The position numbers and the translations under genes are program-made. The notes beneath the pieces are model-generated. The model made no database searches, was not told where the DNA came from, and saw only the letters and a list, made by a program, of their open reading frames with translations. A stretch of 64,000 nucleotides of DNA from Forficula auricularia (Eukaryota > Arthropoda > Insecta > Dermaptera > Forficulidae): NCBI GenBank assembly GCA_024734495.1, contig JALMQS010000880.1, positions 124,001-188,000 on the forward strand, written 5' to 3'. Every line of letters begins with the position of its first letter. The first letter of the stretch is position 1. Positions 12,001 through 27,000 of this stretch are shown in pieces.

Positions 12001-15000
12001 TGATCTATATTAGGTATATTATAAAATTCAAAATATTTTTTTTTAATATATCTCAGAAAATTATCTAAATTTTTACTTTCACATAATACTCTCTATATCA
12101 TGTAATGATATAGAATATAATGTGAAGTATGGCGATCGCCTGCCCGGGTCCCAACTCTTTGAGAGCTTCTATTTTAGAGATGAAAAAAGTTAATTTCATT
12201 TTATGACTTCTAAGTGGAACGAATCGATTCCCTTAATAGTTTTAAACCGAATTTATTAGGACATAAAACATGAATATTGTGTCCCCAGAGGCCAAAAAGT
12301 GACCAAAAATCCATTTGGTCCGTGTGTCCATATGTATGTACCCATCTGCGTTTCGGAACCATAAGTCTCAGAGCTACGAAATTCGAATCTTGAGCTCAAT
12401 ATAAGGTAGAAGAAGTACAGAAAGCTTTTGGTTAAAATCAGAACACCGGAAGTTGACATTTACATGAATAATTTTTTGTTTGTTGTGATTTTCTCAAAAA
12501 CGTCTCTAACGATTTTTTTTAAATTGGTGTACTTATCAAGTGTCATAAGTTATTAGTCGTGTATAAATTTTAATCCGATTGAAATAAAGGAAGAAGGTGT
12601 AAATTAGGAGTGTCGAAAAATAAATAATTTAATCATTCATTTTCTATGCGGTATGTCGCAGAGCTTTGGGATTTGAAACTTAAGCTATCTAATTAGAAGC
12701 TAGAACAAGTACCTCAAGATTTTGGATAAAACCGAAGTACATGTTTACTTGAAGATTTTTGAAATTTTGCAATTTCATCTTTTTCCGGTTTTCTCAAAAT
12801 ATCATATCACGTCATTATATATGTATATATAAGGTGTACAAATAAGTTTCCGGTGGTCCCACCAGTAAGTTATGATTAAAATTGTCAGAATTAAAACTTA
12901 ATTATCGTAAGGTTGTATATTTGTTAACAAAATAACCTTGAAATCTTAGTGAATTTTCATCAGTATATTTTATTTTTTTGTGTGCGAAAATGTCGAGTTT
13001 TTAGCCGAATAAGCGTCATTTGCGGGAGCTTTTGATTTACTTCTTCAAATTTGAAAAAATCTGCAGCTGAGGCGCATCGATTGCTTGGAGAAGCGTATGG
13101 TGAGGCTGCTTTAAGTGAGAGAGGTTGACGTGAGTGGTTTCAAAAGTTTTAGAAGGGTGAATTCGAAATCGAAGATAAACAACGTCCCGGAAGACCGAAA
13201 GTGTACGACGCGGAATTGAAAACATTATCAGACTAAGATTCGCGCCAAACGCTAGAAGAACTTGCACACACATTAGGAATGACTCAAAAAGCAATTTCAC
13301 ATTGGTTGAAATCATTGGGAATGATTCTAAAACAAGGAAATTGAGTTCCATATGAACTGACGCCGAGAAACGTTGAATGCCGATTTTTCACAAAACTGGT
13401 CAAAACCTTTTTGGAAACACTCAATTGGGAAGTTTTATCCCAACCACTTCTGATGTCCACTTGTTTCGATCGATGGCGCATCCTGTCTGAGCAGCACTTC
13501 ACATCATATGAAGATTGGGTCGATTCGCGGATAGCCTCAAAAGATGAAGCATTCTTCCGAAGCGGTAACCGTATGCTGCCAGAAAGATGGAAGAAAGTAG
13601 TGGCCAACTATGGAAAATACTTTGAAAGATACATGTGTAACCAATTTTTTTCATTAAGGCCTCAAATTTTGGGGAAAAAACGGCGGAAGCAAAGTTGTAC
13701 ACCTTGTAGCCTAATAAAAAATAAAATTTTATTATATATTAGTTGAATAAAAGATTTCACTGTCGATGGTAACAGAATTGTTTTTATTTTAGGTTAAAAA
13801 TAAAATAAAATGAGAGAGTCTTCTGTTTTTTAAATAAAATAATTTTTAATTATTTCTAGAGACTATAGTTTCGAAGGCATTGCCTTCATCATCAGTCTAT
13901 CACAAATATTTCAAATTAGTTACAAATTAAGATTTATACATAGAAAATTTTGAAAAATATATAATGTCTTTTTCTTCATGTTTCTTCTTGGGAGATTAGA
14001 ATATTCTAATCTAATATTCTAATCTCCCAAGAAGAAACATGAAGAAAAAGACATTATATATTTTTCAAAATTTTCTATGTATAAATCTTAATTTGTAACT
14101 AATTTGAAATATTTGTGATAGACTGATGATGAAGGCAATGCCTTCGAAACTATAGTCTCTAGAAATAATTAAAAATTATTTTATTTAAAAAACAGAAGAC
14201 TCTCTCATTTTATTTTATTTTATTATATAGTATATCATCGAAAAATGAATCATTCAATCATTCAAAGTTTAAGTTGATGTGTATGTCGATGTCAAAATTA
14301 AGATATAATTAAATGAATTTAACTTTAAAGGACATCATAGATATTAGAGAAATATTTTTACATTGCATATCAGAGAGGTTCGTCCCCTTAGGAATAGAAC
14401 CCAAGCGCTAACTAGCTTGCCGTAGCTTGGCGTAGCTAAACCCTTAAGACAACTCTCTCTCTGACATGCAACATATAATTGCAACAAGTATTATAGCTAG
14501 ATTTTTCACTCCCTTCAACTCAAAGGGAATAGTGAAAATTCCTGCTAAACTGAAAAAAGTTTTCAGTGACGGACCCATGGATTTTACAGTGAAAACAAAG
14601 ATTTAAGTATCTTTTTGGGTGTCTTTTTTTGAAAAAAGATGGAAATTATTTCAAAAATCAACCCAGTATATAATATTATTAAATGAATTTAACTTTAAAG
14701 GACATCATAGATATTAGAGAAATATTTTTACATTGCATATCAGAGAGATAATATAATGTTATTTTTATTCGAATAAATGTAAATCTTATTGAGTAAGAAT
14801 CCCTACCGTGGTCCTGACTAGTAGACGCCTTGAAGTTATTGTTCGAAATGTCTCCGCCCCCACAATCCAACCTCCCATCTTCAGCTAAAAGAAAAGAAAC
14901 ACACAATGATATAATTATTAAATAATAAAAATAAAATTGTATTATATATGATATATGGTATATCATCGGAAAATGAATGATTCAAATCACCTATGTAAAA

Positions 15001-18000
15001 TATTGTTTAGATAGTAGCCCAACATTTTTGCAAACACGCACTTATTTAAGAAAAAGAGCCAAAAATATATAATGAAATATTATATATTCACCTTCAATGC
15101 ACTGGGCGTTCGATCTACTCTTGTCTTTTTCATCGTCAAGCTTTTTTGAGTGAATTCCTATAACACTTAACATTAGTAACAATCTCCTTCCCCCTTTTAC
15201 TACATAATAATTTAGTCATCAAGACGTATGTAGTAAACAAAATAAATTCCTTTAATTCGCGGAAAATTCAAATTTTATTTCATCAAAATCAAATTCTTAT
15301 GCATAATTTGAAATATCGGAGTAAAATTCGAATTTTTATCGAGAGAGCCTCAAGACGTATGTATCAGGAGAATGGCCTTGATTTTTACTTTACCATACAG
15401 GGTATGATCAAGTATTGTAATTGTGCATGAAAAAAGAGTTTTTTTCCTTCTTTTTTCGAAATATCTCAAAAATGGCAGAAACTATTTTGATTAAAAAAAT
15501 TGAGCTAAACTATGTCATTTCGCTCTACAAAAAAGCTTTAATAAGTGAACATAGAAAAAATTATATTTTTCGAGATATGTTTTGTCAAAATGTTTGTTAG
15601 TCTGTGCGTTACCAAATTTTTGTAGACGAGCTAGCTCAAAAACTAGTGTGAATATCGAAACCAAATTTCACACGTAGTTTTGGTCCATTGAGATTAAGAG
15701 CTGATTAGATTTTGGTGCATATCGACCCAAAATTAAGGGGGTGGAGGGGGTTAAAAATTAAAAATCTATGCCCTTTGAGCAAACTCAACCAAATTTTGTA
15801 TACATAATCAGTGGCCAGAAGTTTAAAAATGAAAAAACTAACTGCCAAAAATGGGGGGGGGGGGTGTAGGGTCAAAAAATGAAAATCTTGGCCATTTATT
15901 AAACTCAACGAAATTTTGTATACATAATCATAATAATCATAATCATCAATAATTTTAGGGGCCAGGTTATATGGTAAAGTCAAGTGCATGGCCACATCAG
16001 CACACGTCAGCTTATTTGGAATACGTAAAGAACAAGAGACCAGGGCGAGCTGAAACAGATCCTACCTAACATTTCTACTTGCCTCATCTATACAAGACTG
16101 ACATAAATTATAAATACCATGATCATATTTCAGTATGTTTACCAGCTAGAGGGGAAAAATGAAAAACCTTATTAGGCAAGTGGTTAAATAAATGAGAAAA
16201 AGAACTTTAAGTATAACGCAGTGCACGGTCTCCGCTAGCCGGCCGGCCGGCAGAGCCCTCGTGCCCCTAGCCTCAAATCCCCCCTCAAAGACACAAAGTC
16301 ACCAGGCTCCCATTTCTACCCCATTGTTCCATTTGAACAAGGCGTGAAGCTACCACTTTTCGGCAAGACACACAACATGCAAGCACATACAAGAACCTGG
16401 ACCTCGATCTTTAGAAATCTGAACGAATCGGTCACTTCCCTCGGGACTCGTTCATGGGTCCAACAAATGGGTGGCCTCATTTTTAGCTTATCTTGTGGGT
16501 CTTAATACTAAAATAACCTTAAAACTAAAATGGAGGGCATAAGAGAGGGAAACACATGATAAGATATCCCTAAGAGGCCTAATATAGACAACACCACATT
16601 TCATCTCTTCAGGAAGGAGATCAAAGGGAAGAGTGCAGGTCCACGATACAGAAAGAGAGATCGTCATCGTTGGCATGGCATATCATACCACCCTCCCTCT
16701 AAACTATATTCTCAATTGCATAGTACATATATTAAAACTGTGGATTTAATTTTAATAATTTTCTTGCACATATTCTGAATCTAAGAATTAAATTTGAATT
16801 AAAATGGCGATGAATCCCATCGGTGGTCGAGGCGGTGAAACCTGAAAATCCCTACGCGAAATCTACTATTCTAATAAACGCTCACTTTGTGAAAATCCTC
16901 CAATGGTTCCCTTGTTGCCTCACTACAGATGAAGATAAGATAGGGATCTAGAAATTCCTAATCTAATTTTCTTTTACGTTAAAAATTGAATAATCTTAAG
17001 AAAAAAATTATTGAAAAATTAAATGATTAGAGTAATTTATTTTTGATATTAACAATTGCAAAAAATTGAAAACTTTTTTTTTTGGCTTTTCGGCCTTTCT
17101 AGCCATAAGTCATTTATGATACTATTTATTTTTTTCAAATTTGTCTCTACCCCGGGGGTCAGATTTTAGCCGGATGCCTCGAGTAGGACTCTAACCCGGG
17201 TCCACTTGGTGAGCAGGATGATACGCTACCGCCTAGCCTATCTGACCCCCCCCCAAATTGAAAACTAAAATAAAATGAAAATCAATTTAAGATATGATTG
17301 AGATTAATTTGTGAAACATTTAAGTTATTTAATTAAAAATTAAATAAATTATAATTGAAAGGAAAAACATTAATATAATATATCAAAACAAGTTAAGTAT
17401 TACATTTACTGATTGTAGGTAGAGGGTATGCTGTAAACGAGAAAACATATCCTAATTCTTTGCCTACTATAATCTCGTTATAAAAAAATTCCTTTGCAAG
17501 CTTTAGCTAAATGCCATACTAAAAAGTATATATTATACACATAGTTGGTGCGCTGTGCCGGGTGTGATTAAAGACAAAACAGAAACATCACCAAAGCGAA
17601 GGATCCATGAAAAAGACGAGAAATGAAGAAATTTTATTTACGCTTAAATGAATATTAAATATATAATATTAAATGAGATAAAATAAAAATATGAAGATGA
17701 ATGAAATTTAATTTATCAATGAGAAATTTACTCTACTCTACCATTTTGATAAGAATTTTGAATAAAGAGTATTGAAATCTCTGAAATAAAGGGGATCTAA
17801 TTTGTAAATCAAAAAGGAATAAGAGATAATTAAAATTAATGAAATCTTTATGACAATATCTTTTAAATTATGAAAGCATAAGATATACCTATAGAATAAA
17901 TACTAACCTCGTCGTTAAAAGAAAAGGCTCAACTCGCAGGCAGCCGATGAACTCGTTGCTCAAGTGATTTTGTGACCTTTAAGAAAATTATTGCAAAATT

Positions 18001-21000
18001 AGAAAACTACAAATATAGTATATCGAGAGAAAGAGGCGAAACTTTTAAGAGACGATGTATTTTCGGTAGTTTACCGGTATACATTTGGAGTCTGGTTTTT
18101 TAAGAGGAATAAAATTTTTGGACCGAGACGCTGCACGCCAGGGCACCAGCCCGGAGGGCCGAGCTTCGAGGGCGTGCCTAAGGCACGCACGAAAAGCTCG
18201 TTAGATTCATAAATGAATTCCTGTGAAACCATTGTAATAAAGTGATGAAGAGGGCAAAGCCCTCGAAACTATAGTCTCGTTATAAATAAATAAAATTTAT
18301 AATTCCAGCAGAAGACATACTCTTTTATTGTCTCCTTCAATTAAATTTTTAATTTGAAAAGAAGAGAAAACAATCGTTTCAATTGTTATCAAAGATACAT
18401 ATTATTCACTACTATACAGTGTGCGCATGGGAGTAAACATAAATTTTCCCAGGGGGCCCACTAAAACCTCATATGCATATAAGTTAAAATTTAGTGAGTA
18501 AAGTTCTAATTATATACATATATTATATATTTTAAAACAAAAGTAGAAAAATAAATACATTAGATTTATCTAAAAAGTTAAATTAAAAACAATAGATATT
18601 TTTACTCTTAATACATTTCAAAAAAATCAGAGATTGAAAGCCAGGGGTAGCTTTGGGCCCCCTGCCCCCGCCCCTGCGGACGCCCTTGACTGTGCGATTT
18701 TCTGCACAGGCGAACGAGGAGCTCGCCTGCGACCTCATAAATCAAGGGGACATGGCCTTTATAGGCTCAAAGGACACGAATGATTTGTCAAAATAAAAAT
18801 TCAGGAGTATAACATTTTATACTTAATAATCATTAGATATTCAGTAATTTAAAAAAAACCTCTTCAACGGTACATCTCAATATAGAGTGTGCTAATTTTT
18901 TTTCATCTCGGGGTTATTTTGTTAGAGAAGGTTTCTCAATATTTTTTACTTTACCCAACAGGCTATGACTGAAACTATTTTGATTAAAAAAAATTGGACG
19001 AAACCATGGCATTTCGGTCTACAAATAAGCTGACGTATTCTGATGTGGCCATCCACTTGACTTTACCATATAACCTGGCCCCTAAAATTATTTAAAATCA
19101 TCTAGGGGGGGATTAGTTTTTGCATTTTTATACTTCTGATGTCCCACTGATTATGTATATAAAATTTGGTTGAGTTTGCTCAAACGGCCTAGATTTTTAA
19201 TTTTTAACCCCCCTTCCACCCCCTTAATTTCGGGTCGATATGCACCAAAATCTAATCAGCTCCTAATCTCAATGGTCCAAAACTACGTCTGAAATTTGGT
19301 TTCGATTTTCACACTAGTTTTTGAGCTAGTTCGTCCACAAAAATTTGGCAACGCACAGGCTAACTAACCAACAGACTAACGGACAACCAGACAGACTAAC
19401 TAGCTGACATTTTGACAAAACAATTATTATCTCGAAAAATATAATTTTTTCTCTGTTCTCTGGATGTATGGATGTATGGATGTATGCCATCGTTTTGTTG
19501 GCCCAAGAAGTCGCACATTTTCAGGGTATTCGAATCGAAGTGAATATCAGAAATCTTTATTTTCGCCCCTAGAAATTAGACAACATTGAGTCTTGATTGC
19601 ATTAAAGTTAACTAAATTTTGAGAGACCCATTTATTCAGTTTGTCTAGGTCGAGAGTGATGAGGCAACATTGTTTCGATTATTCGGGAATGAGGGCTTGC
19701 CGTGCAGAGTGATATCGTCGGCATAACAATGAGTGGGGTTTGACGTTTGATCGATAAGGTCGTTTATGTACGAGCCCCGTCCCATCTCAATTGGCCCACC
19801 AATATTTTTTCTTTTTAAATAAAATTATGCTAATTCACGGTAAATTTAATTCAAATATTTATTTTTATTATCATTTGGAACAACATTTTAAACAATTTAA
19901 AACATTTTATTGTAACATTTAACTTAAAATTATTTTTTAATTGTTAAAAACAAGGAAAACATACAAAATCCAAAACCTTTACCACTGTGTGACGTCGCCT
20001 TTATTTTTAATTACGGCTTGAATTCTTTTGGGCAACGTACTTATTAAGTTTTGACACTCATCTTGAGTGAAAGTATCCCAAATATTTTGAAGTTTGTGTT
20101 TTAATTCGACTACGTTTCTAGCTGGTTGTATTCGTAATAGCTTTTTCATTGTGTGCCAAAGAGTTTCTATTGGTGACAAGTCGGGACTGTTTGCCACCCA
20201 CTCCAAAAGTGGAACATTATGATCAGAAAGCCATTTTAAAGATTTTCTTGATGTATGGCAGGCCGCCCCGTCTTGTTGGAACACAAAATTATTATTATTC
20301 TGCAATGCATCTGCCATTGTTGGAAGTAACGATTTTTTTAAAATCTCTAAATATTTATTGGTGTTTACAATTCCATCAATGAAGTGAAGTTTTCCAACAC
20401 CTCTAGCAGACATTGAACCCCATACCATAACTGAAGCAGGAAATTTTACTTTCTTTTTTTAAACAATCTGAATTGAAAGCTTCATTTTTCTGACGAATAA
20501 CTCTGCTTCGATTGTCCCCAACACAAACTTCAAAACGAGACTCATCACTCCAATGGACACTATTCAATTCATCACTCGTCCAATTAATGTGACTTTTAGC
20601 CCATTTAAGCCGGTTTTTCTTTAGTTTTAATGTCAAGAGTGGCTTTTCTTTCGCCTAAAAAAAATTAGTAAAATTACAAAAAAAAAAAATTGGAATAAGT
20701 TGCAATAAAATTACCTTGTAAGTTTTAAAACCTAACTTAAGGGCTTCTCTGTGGCACGTGGATCTTGAAACACTTCGCCCCACAGCATCGCTCCAAAGAA
20801 CAGATAATTCACCATAGTTCGAACGCCTGTTTTTTCTAATAATCTTCTTCAATGCCCGTCTATCAGCATCTGCTATTTTGGATTTCTACGCATACCGAGG
20901 TTTTGTAGCTATTGTACCCATTGTTTTATAAACTCGAATAATATTTCTGACAGTAAACTTTGATAAATTAACTAGATCGCCAATTTCTGCGTTTGATTTT

Positions 21001-24000
21001 CCCTTTTAAATAAATTGATAATAATTGAGCGAATTTTTTCATCAACAACCTTTCCAGGAGTCATTTTTACTAATAATAAACAAAACAAACTTTCTTTTGT
21101 TGGAAAAAGGTAAAACCTACATGATTATTTCACGTATTCAAAGATTCATAAAAAAAATCGTGAAATGGCAAAGAACAATTTTTTACATAAAAATATGTTT
21201 TTAACAATTAAAAAATAATTTTAAGTTAAATGTTATAATAAAATGTTTTAAATTGTTTAAAATGCTGTTCCAAATGATAATAAAAATAAATATTCAAATT
21301 TACCGTGAATTAGCATAATTTTATTTAAAAAGAAAAAATATTGGTGGGCCAATTGAGATAGGACGGGGCTCGTATATTAGGAAGAGCGTGGGTGAGATTA
21401 CCGAGCCTTGGGGAACACCAGCATTTGTAGAGAAAGATTCTGATGACAATCCATCCACCACCACTTTTATATAATACTACTTTTTGTCAGAGCTTTCTAT
21501 CCATTTGTGAAGTGTTGGTGTGAATCCAAAGGCTGTCAGTTTGAGAAGAAGATTTTTGTGCCAAACTTGGTCAAAAGCTTTGGAGATATCTAGGGCTACA
21601 GCGAGGGTTTCTCTTCCGGTCTCTAGAGTTTTGTTCCAGGTGTGGGTGACATAGGTTAAGATGTCGCCTGTGGAACGATTTTGTCTAAGTCCATAATCAT
21701 CCTTATGCTTTGGAATGAAATTATAGAACAAGGTACTTATTTAGTCTGAGCCTCTTTTGGCTTTTTACCGATTTTCCCAAAACGGCTTAAGGAAATATTA
21801 AAATAATTCGGAAAAGAAAATTCGTAATTTATTTCAAATAAGGGAGAAACAAATGTGAAATTCGTGTGGTGCCCACACAGGTTGATTATTCTATAAATAA
21901 TGGACAATGCAATTTTATTTCTTTACTGAAGTTTAGTTTTAAAATCTCGTTCTAAATAAGTTATTTGACAAAATTTTGAAATCTTTATCTTAGAAAAACC
22001 CTCTGTACACTCCCCCCCCCCCCCCAAAAAAAAAACAACGTCTACAAGTTTGGCCATCCCTGGTCTAGACCGACCCCTTAAATATTCTTTAAGTTTTCTT
22101 ATTTTTCTTTCTCGGATGAAAGAATCAAGCTTAACTTACAAAATTTGTATCTTATTGAATCTTAACCATTAAAAGTAAATTTTAAAAATATATTTTTATA
22201 TTAATAAAAAATGTATTACTAATATGATTTGACGATTGTTTTAGGTAAAATGGTGGTCGATTCCTCAATGGAAATATGGACCAATTCGAACCGCTCCTAA
22301 GCCCAAAATCACTTGGGATATAAGACAATGTGCTGCTGTTTGTCCTGCAATATATAAGCCTCTCTGTGCATTCGATCACAGTCTGAATCGATACAATTTC
22401 CCCAATTCCTGTGAATTGAATCGCTACAATTGTATCTACAGACAAAGTAAATGAATGAAGGAAGAAAATTTGATTATAGATTATAGAATAGAATCATAAT
22501 ACATATTATGCTCTATTGTTTTTTTATTTAATAACAACCTTAATATGTTTTTTTTTTGGTGGAAATCGATGCATCTTTTTTTTCAAATAATGTTAGTTGG
22601 ATCAATAATTCATCCCAGATTCATCCATTAATAATCCTTTTGTTTACAGATTTTCAAGTCTTACATGATGGAGAATGTATGAAAGTAAGAATCATTAAAA
22701 TTTCTTATTTTAAAATTTAAAATGACTAAGTTAATTAATTGGCTCATAGGGAACGAAATTTTCTACCTTTGTGTGAAACCACTGGTTTTAAAAGAGACTG
22801 TGCATAAAGGGCGGGAAATTCCGTAGTCGGAAAATTCTGCGGGGAAATTTATTACGCTTATCATATTTAGAAATGACTTAAGGTAGTTGTTTTGCGACAA
22901 TACTAGCAAAAAGTTAATGCTAGAGTAAATAGAACAGACAATAAAGATACATAATTCATAAGCCCAAAACTTTTTGCTGTTTATGTACCACTACTAGCCA
23001 ATCCCGTGCTCGTTTGATAAATCTGGCAACACTGTTCGAGCTTGTATATATTTTATCATAGAAATTTCAGATAAAGTACATTATAAAGGAAGATTTCTAA
23101 AACAAAAATTCTTAATAAGCGATTGAAAGCTGTTGCAACAATGAAGCGAAAAAACGTCAAAAAATTACTAAAGTTAACCCACTTTTTAGGTTAAATAAAT
23201 GCGTTGTTGCCAGCTTGTTTTTAGTGTAAATATTTCATGATACATTTTTCATTATTTATTCATTATTATCTCAGAAACTGTATTGTAACTATGAATTAAA
23301 ATTTTCTTAAAAAATGTATTACTTATTGTTTAATGTTGATTTAGTTTTTTATATGTAAACGTTCCGATATCCCGTATAGTGCAATGTATAAGAATCTGAA
23401 AAACTCTATCTTTGGAATTTAATATCTCCGGAACTATTTTATTATAAATTTAGTTTTTCCACCAATCGATGCAAAAGTATTTAAATAATAATCTGTCTAA
23501 ATCTCAAAAAAATCCATAGAAAACCCATATGGTGAAACAACTCCCTTAAGCGCGAAGAAAATCATTTTTATTTTTCAATTATTATCAAAGGATAAAAATA
23601 TGCGTCCAATAATTTTAATTAAACATTCAATTAATAATAAAGTTTTAAAATTTAAATTTTTATTCACACGTATCTCTCCGTAATATATACTTTATATAGA
23701 AAGAGAACATATTCTCAATAAACTCTTTTACACAGGTCTTCAATGGAAAAAATTGTTTGAATAATTTTATTGGATTTTTTCGGCTGCTCATTCTGAAATA
23801 AATTTATTTTTGAGAATCACATCACATTTTTTCATAAAACAAGGATAAAGAGGGGTCACCATATTTTGGTCTGTAAAAATACTTCTCTTTATGTTTAATT
23901 AGAATTTTTATTTTGTAATGACTAAAAAAGAGAGAAAAATTGAAAATTTTAATATGTACAAAAAAAATTAATATTTGGTAGAATTTTTTAGATACCAATT

Positions 24001-27000
24001 TCTACTATTTTTAGGTGTAGGAATCAGAACATTTGATAATACTAGTAATACCAATAACTCTTCAAAAGTTAAATTTCAAAGATCTGTGTAATCTAAAGAT
24101 TCAGAGTCTAATTTTCTGTCTGGGTGTACGCGTCAAAAAATTTCTGTTTATTTAATTATTAATTATATTTTAATTAAATGTTTTCTAGCCCGCCGATCTT
24201 CGATGCTCGTCCACGTATAACCACTCTCAAATCGACCCTCTCCCAACTGTGTGCTGTCATTCTAAACCTGACCCCATAGATTGTAAAACCGATCCGTTAA
24301 TTATCGATCATACAAATCCTTTGAAGTGTGAGGGACACTTTGAAATAGCAAAGTCAACCTACCCGAAATGTTCAAGATTCCACTCGTTCATGTTTGGACC
24401 GATTAGTCAAATATCTTTCCCTCATGTGGGCAAGAGCAAATGCAGCCAAGCATGTCCACATATCTACAAGCCAGTATGCGTTATTGACGAACATTTGAAA
24501 AGATATACATTTGCTAATGATTGTATTTTGAAGGCCTACAACTGCCTTTACGATAAAAGTAAATACCACCAGTTTATATAATATTACCATTTTTAACACA
24601 ATTTTTTTTACCTGATACTGTGTTCATTTAGCCAGATCTTATTTTGTGTATTACATTTCACAGTTCATATTATATTTTATGTGTATGTGAAGTTAAGTTA
24701 GTGTAGGGGATATATTATAGCTGGTTAAATTTTTATAGAGAGAGGCTGAACTCAGGCCTCCTGTAATACAAGAATGCAGCCAACCTGGCCCCCACCAATT
24801 ATTTTTACTTTACCATACGGCGTATGCTGAAGTAAACGTGTATGAAAAAATGTTATTTTGCTTCGCAATTTCAAAAAATTTCAACAAAAAGCTTAACCTA
24901 TTTTGATAAAAAATTAAGCAAATTCAGCGGTTTTTCTACAATAAAACTATATAGTGAGAAAATTTATACTTTAAAAGATATTAATTATTTTGTCAAAATA
25001 CTATATGTTATTAAATAAATTTTAATTTTCTCATTAATATATCAAAGAATAATTGATACGTCAACAAGAATTATTTTGACCGCGCTGATTTGAAAAAAAT
25101 ATATTTTTTTATCTCGCGAGACTACTGCGGATTACGCTATTGGAGTCTGCGGAGTATTAAGTCTGGACCAAGAGAGAAAGATGTAATCCACTTAGCTACA
25201 ATCCAACGTCATTTCGCGTTTAGCCCGCTAGACATTCGGATGGATCACCGAGTGAATTGGAAATCTCAGATGTTATATACTCGATCTCCCAGTCCAGAGC
25301 GCTAGATCTATTAGCATGTATGTTAGATGCCTGCCATTAATTAACTGAAGGTTTTCTACATTTTATTCGATCGCGACTCTAATGTAGGGAATTTTTGTCA
25401 AATATTGAGTGAAAATAATATTTGAACTTATATATTTCTAACTTGAAATAATGATATTAAATAAATTTTAATTTTCTCATTAATATATCAAAGAATAATT
25501 GATACGTCAACAAGAATTATTTTGACCGCGCTGATTTGAAAAAAATATATTTTTATCTCGCGAGACTACTGCGGATTACGCTATTGGAGTCTGCGGAGTA
25601 TTAAGTCTGGACCAAGAGAGAAAAAGATGTAATCCACTTAGCTACAATCCAACGTCATTTCGCGTTTAGCCCGCTAGACATTCGGATGGATCACCGAGTG
25701 AATTGGAAATCTCAGATGTTATATACTCGATCTCCCAGTCCAGAGCGCTAGACGAGTATATAACATCTGAGATTTCCAATTCACTCGGTGATCCATCCGA
25801 ATGTCTAGCGGGCTAAACGCGAAATGACGTTGGATTGTAGCTAAGTGGATTACATCTTTTCTCTCTTGGTCCAGACTTAATACTCCGCAGACTCCAATAG
25901 CGTAATCCGCAGTAGTCTCGCGAGATAAAAATATATTTTTTCAAATCAGCGCGGTCAAAATAATTCTTGTTGACGTATCAATTATTCTTTGATATATTAA
26001 TGAGAAAATTAAAATTTATTTAATATCATTATTTCAAGTTAGAAATATATAAGTTCAAATATTATTTTCACTCAATATTTGACAAAAATTCCCTACATTA
26101 GAGTCGCGATCGAATAAAATGTAGAAAACCTTCAGTTAATTAATGGCAGGCATCTAACATACATGCTAATAGATCTAGCGCTCTGGACTGGGAGATCGAG
26201 TATATAACATCTGAGATTTCCAATTCACTCGGTGATCCATCCGAATGTCTAGCGGGCTAAACGCGAAATGACGTTGGATTGTAGCTAAGTGGATTACATC
26301 TTTTTCTCTCTTGGTCCAGACTTAATACTCCGCAGACTCCAATAGCGTAATCCGCAGTAGTCTCGCGAGATAAAAATATATTTTTTTCAAATCAGCGCGG
26401 TCAAAATAATTCTTGTTGACGTATCAATTATTCTTTGATATATTAATGAGAAAATTAAAATTTATTTAATATCATTATTTCAAGTTAGAAATATATAAGT
26501 TCAAATATTATTTTCACTCAATATTTGACAAAAATTCCCTACATTAGAGTCGCGATCGAATAAAATGTAGAAAACCTTCAGTTACTATATGTTAGATTGT
26601 AAGTGGGTTAGTGTGTATGTATCTCTATTTCTATCTATTTTTTATGTAGTAATGGAAATAATAAGTTATACTAGAATAATAAAATTTCAACCTTGAAGAT
26701 TTTAACTCACAGAAATCCTACCCAAGGCGTCCCTTGACGGCCTGAGCGGGAACTACTTTGCTGTACTTTCGGTTGCAGATTTTACAGGCGGCGCTAATTT
26801 TTTTATTTCACTAAAATTTGTTTCAGTCCTTAACAACTTTTTTGTTTTAGGTGTACCTCGAGAAACTTAAAAATTACATTATGATAAATTCTTTAAATTT
26901 ATTATTCAATAATTATTAATAAAAATATATTATTTTATTTTTATTTATATTTTTGCATAATTAGTCGAACACTTATCTTTTTTATTTCTTATGTATTTAT

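Larger units (their letters stand above)
13797..14222. repeat. Near-perfect inverted repeat, arms about 207 bp, two intact hammerheads
   Basis: The left arm (13797 to about 14005) and right arm (about 14013 to 14222) are almost exact inverse copies with only a few bases between them. RNA from either strand would form a hairpin of about 200 bp. The arm identity implies recent formation or gene conversion. Each arm has the same hammerhead motif, on opposite strands. Confidence 0.88.

Noticed and set aside
14385..14470. tRNA gene or SINE between the 70-bp direct repeats
   Set aside because: There is only a poor box B (GGTTCTATTCC on the minus strand) and no convincing box A or cloverleaf.
18417..18700. 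GC-rich segment with CAGTGTGCGCATGGG and a CCCTTGACTG right end as a hAT MITE
   Set aside because: The ends resemble hAT termini, but flanking octamers (CTACTATA against TGCGATTT) show no duplication and the inverted match is weak.
11697..22066. One large hAT element between GTGGTGGCCAAAACGTAGAC and GTTTGGCCATCCCTG
   Set aside because: The ends look related, but the flanking octamers do not match, and the 10.4-kb interval contains Kazal intron 2 with many independent elements. The two ends probably belong to different copies.
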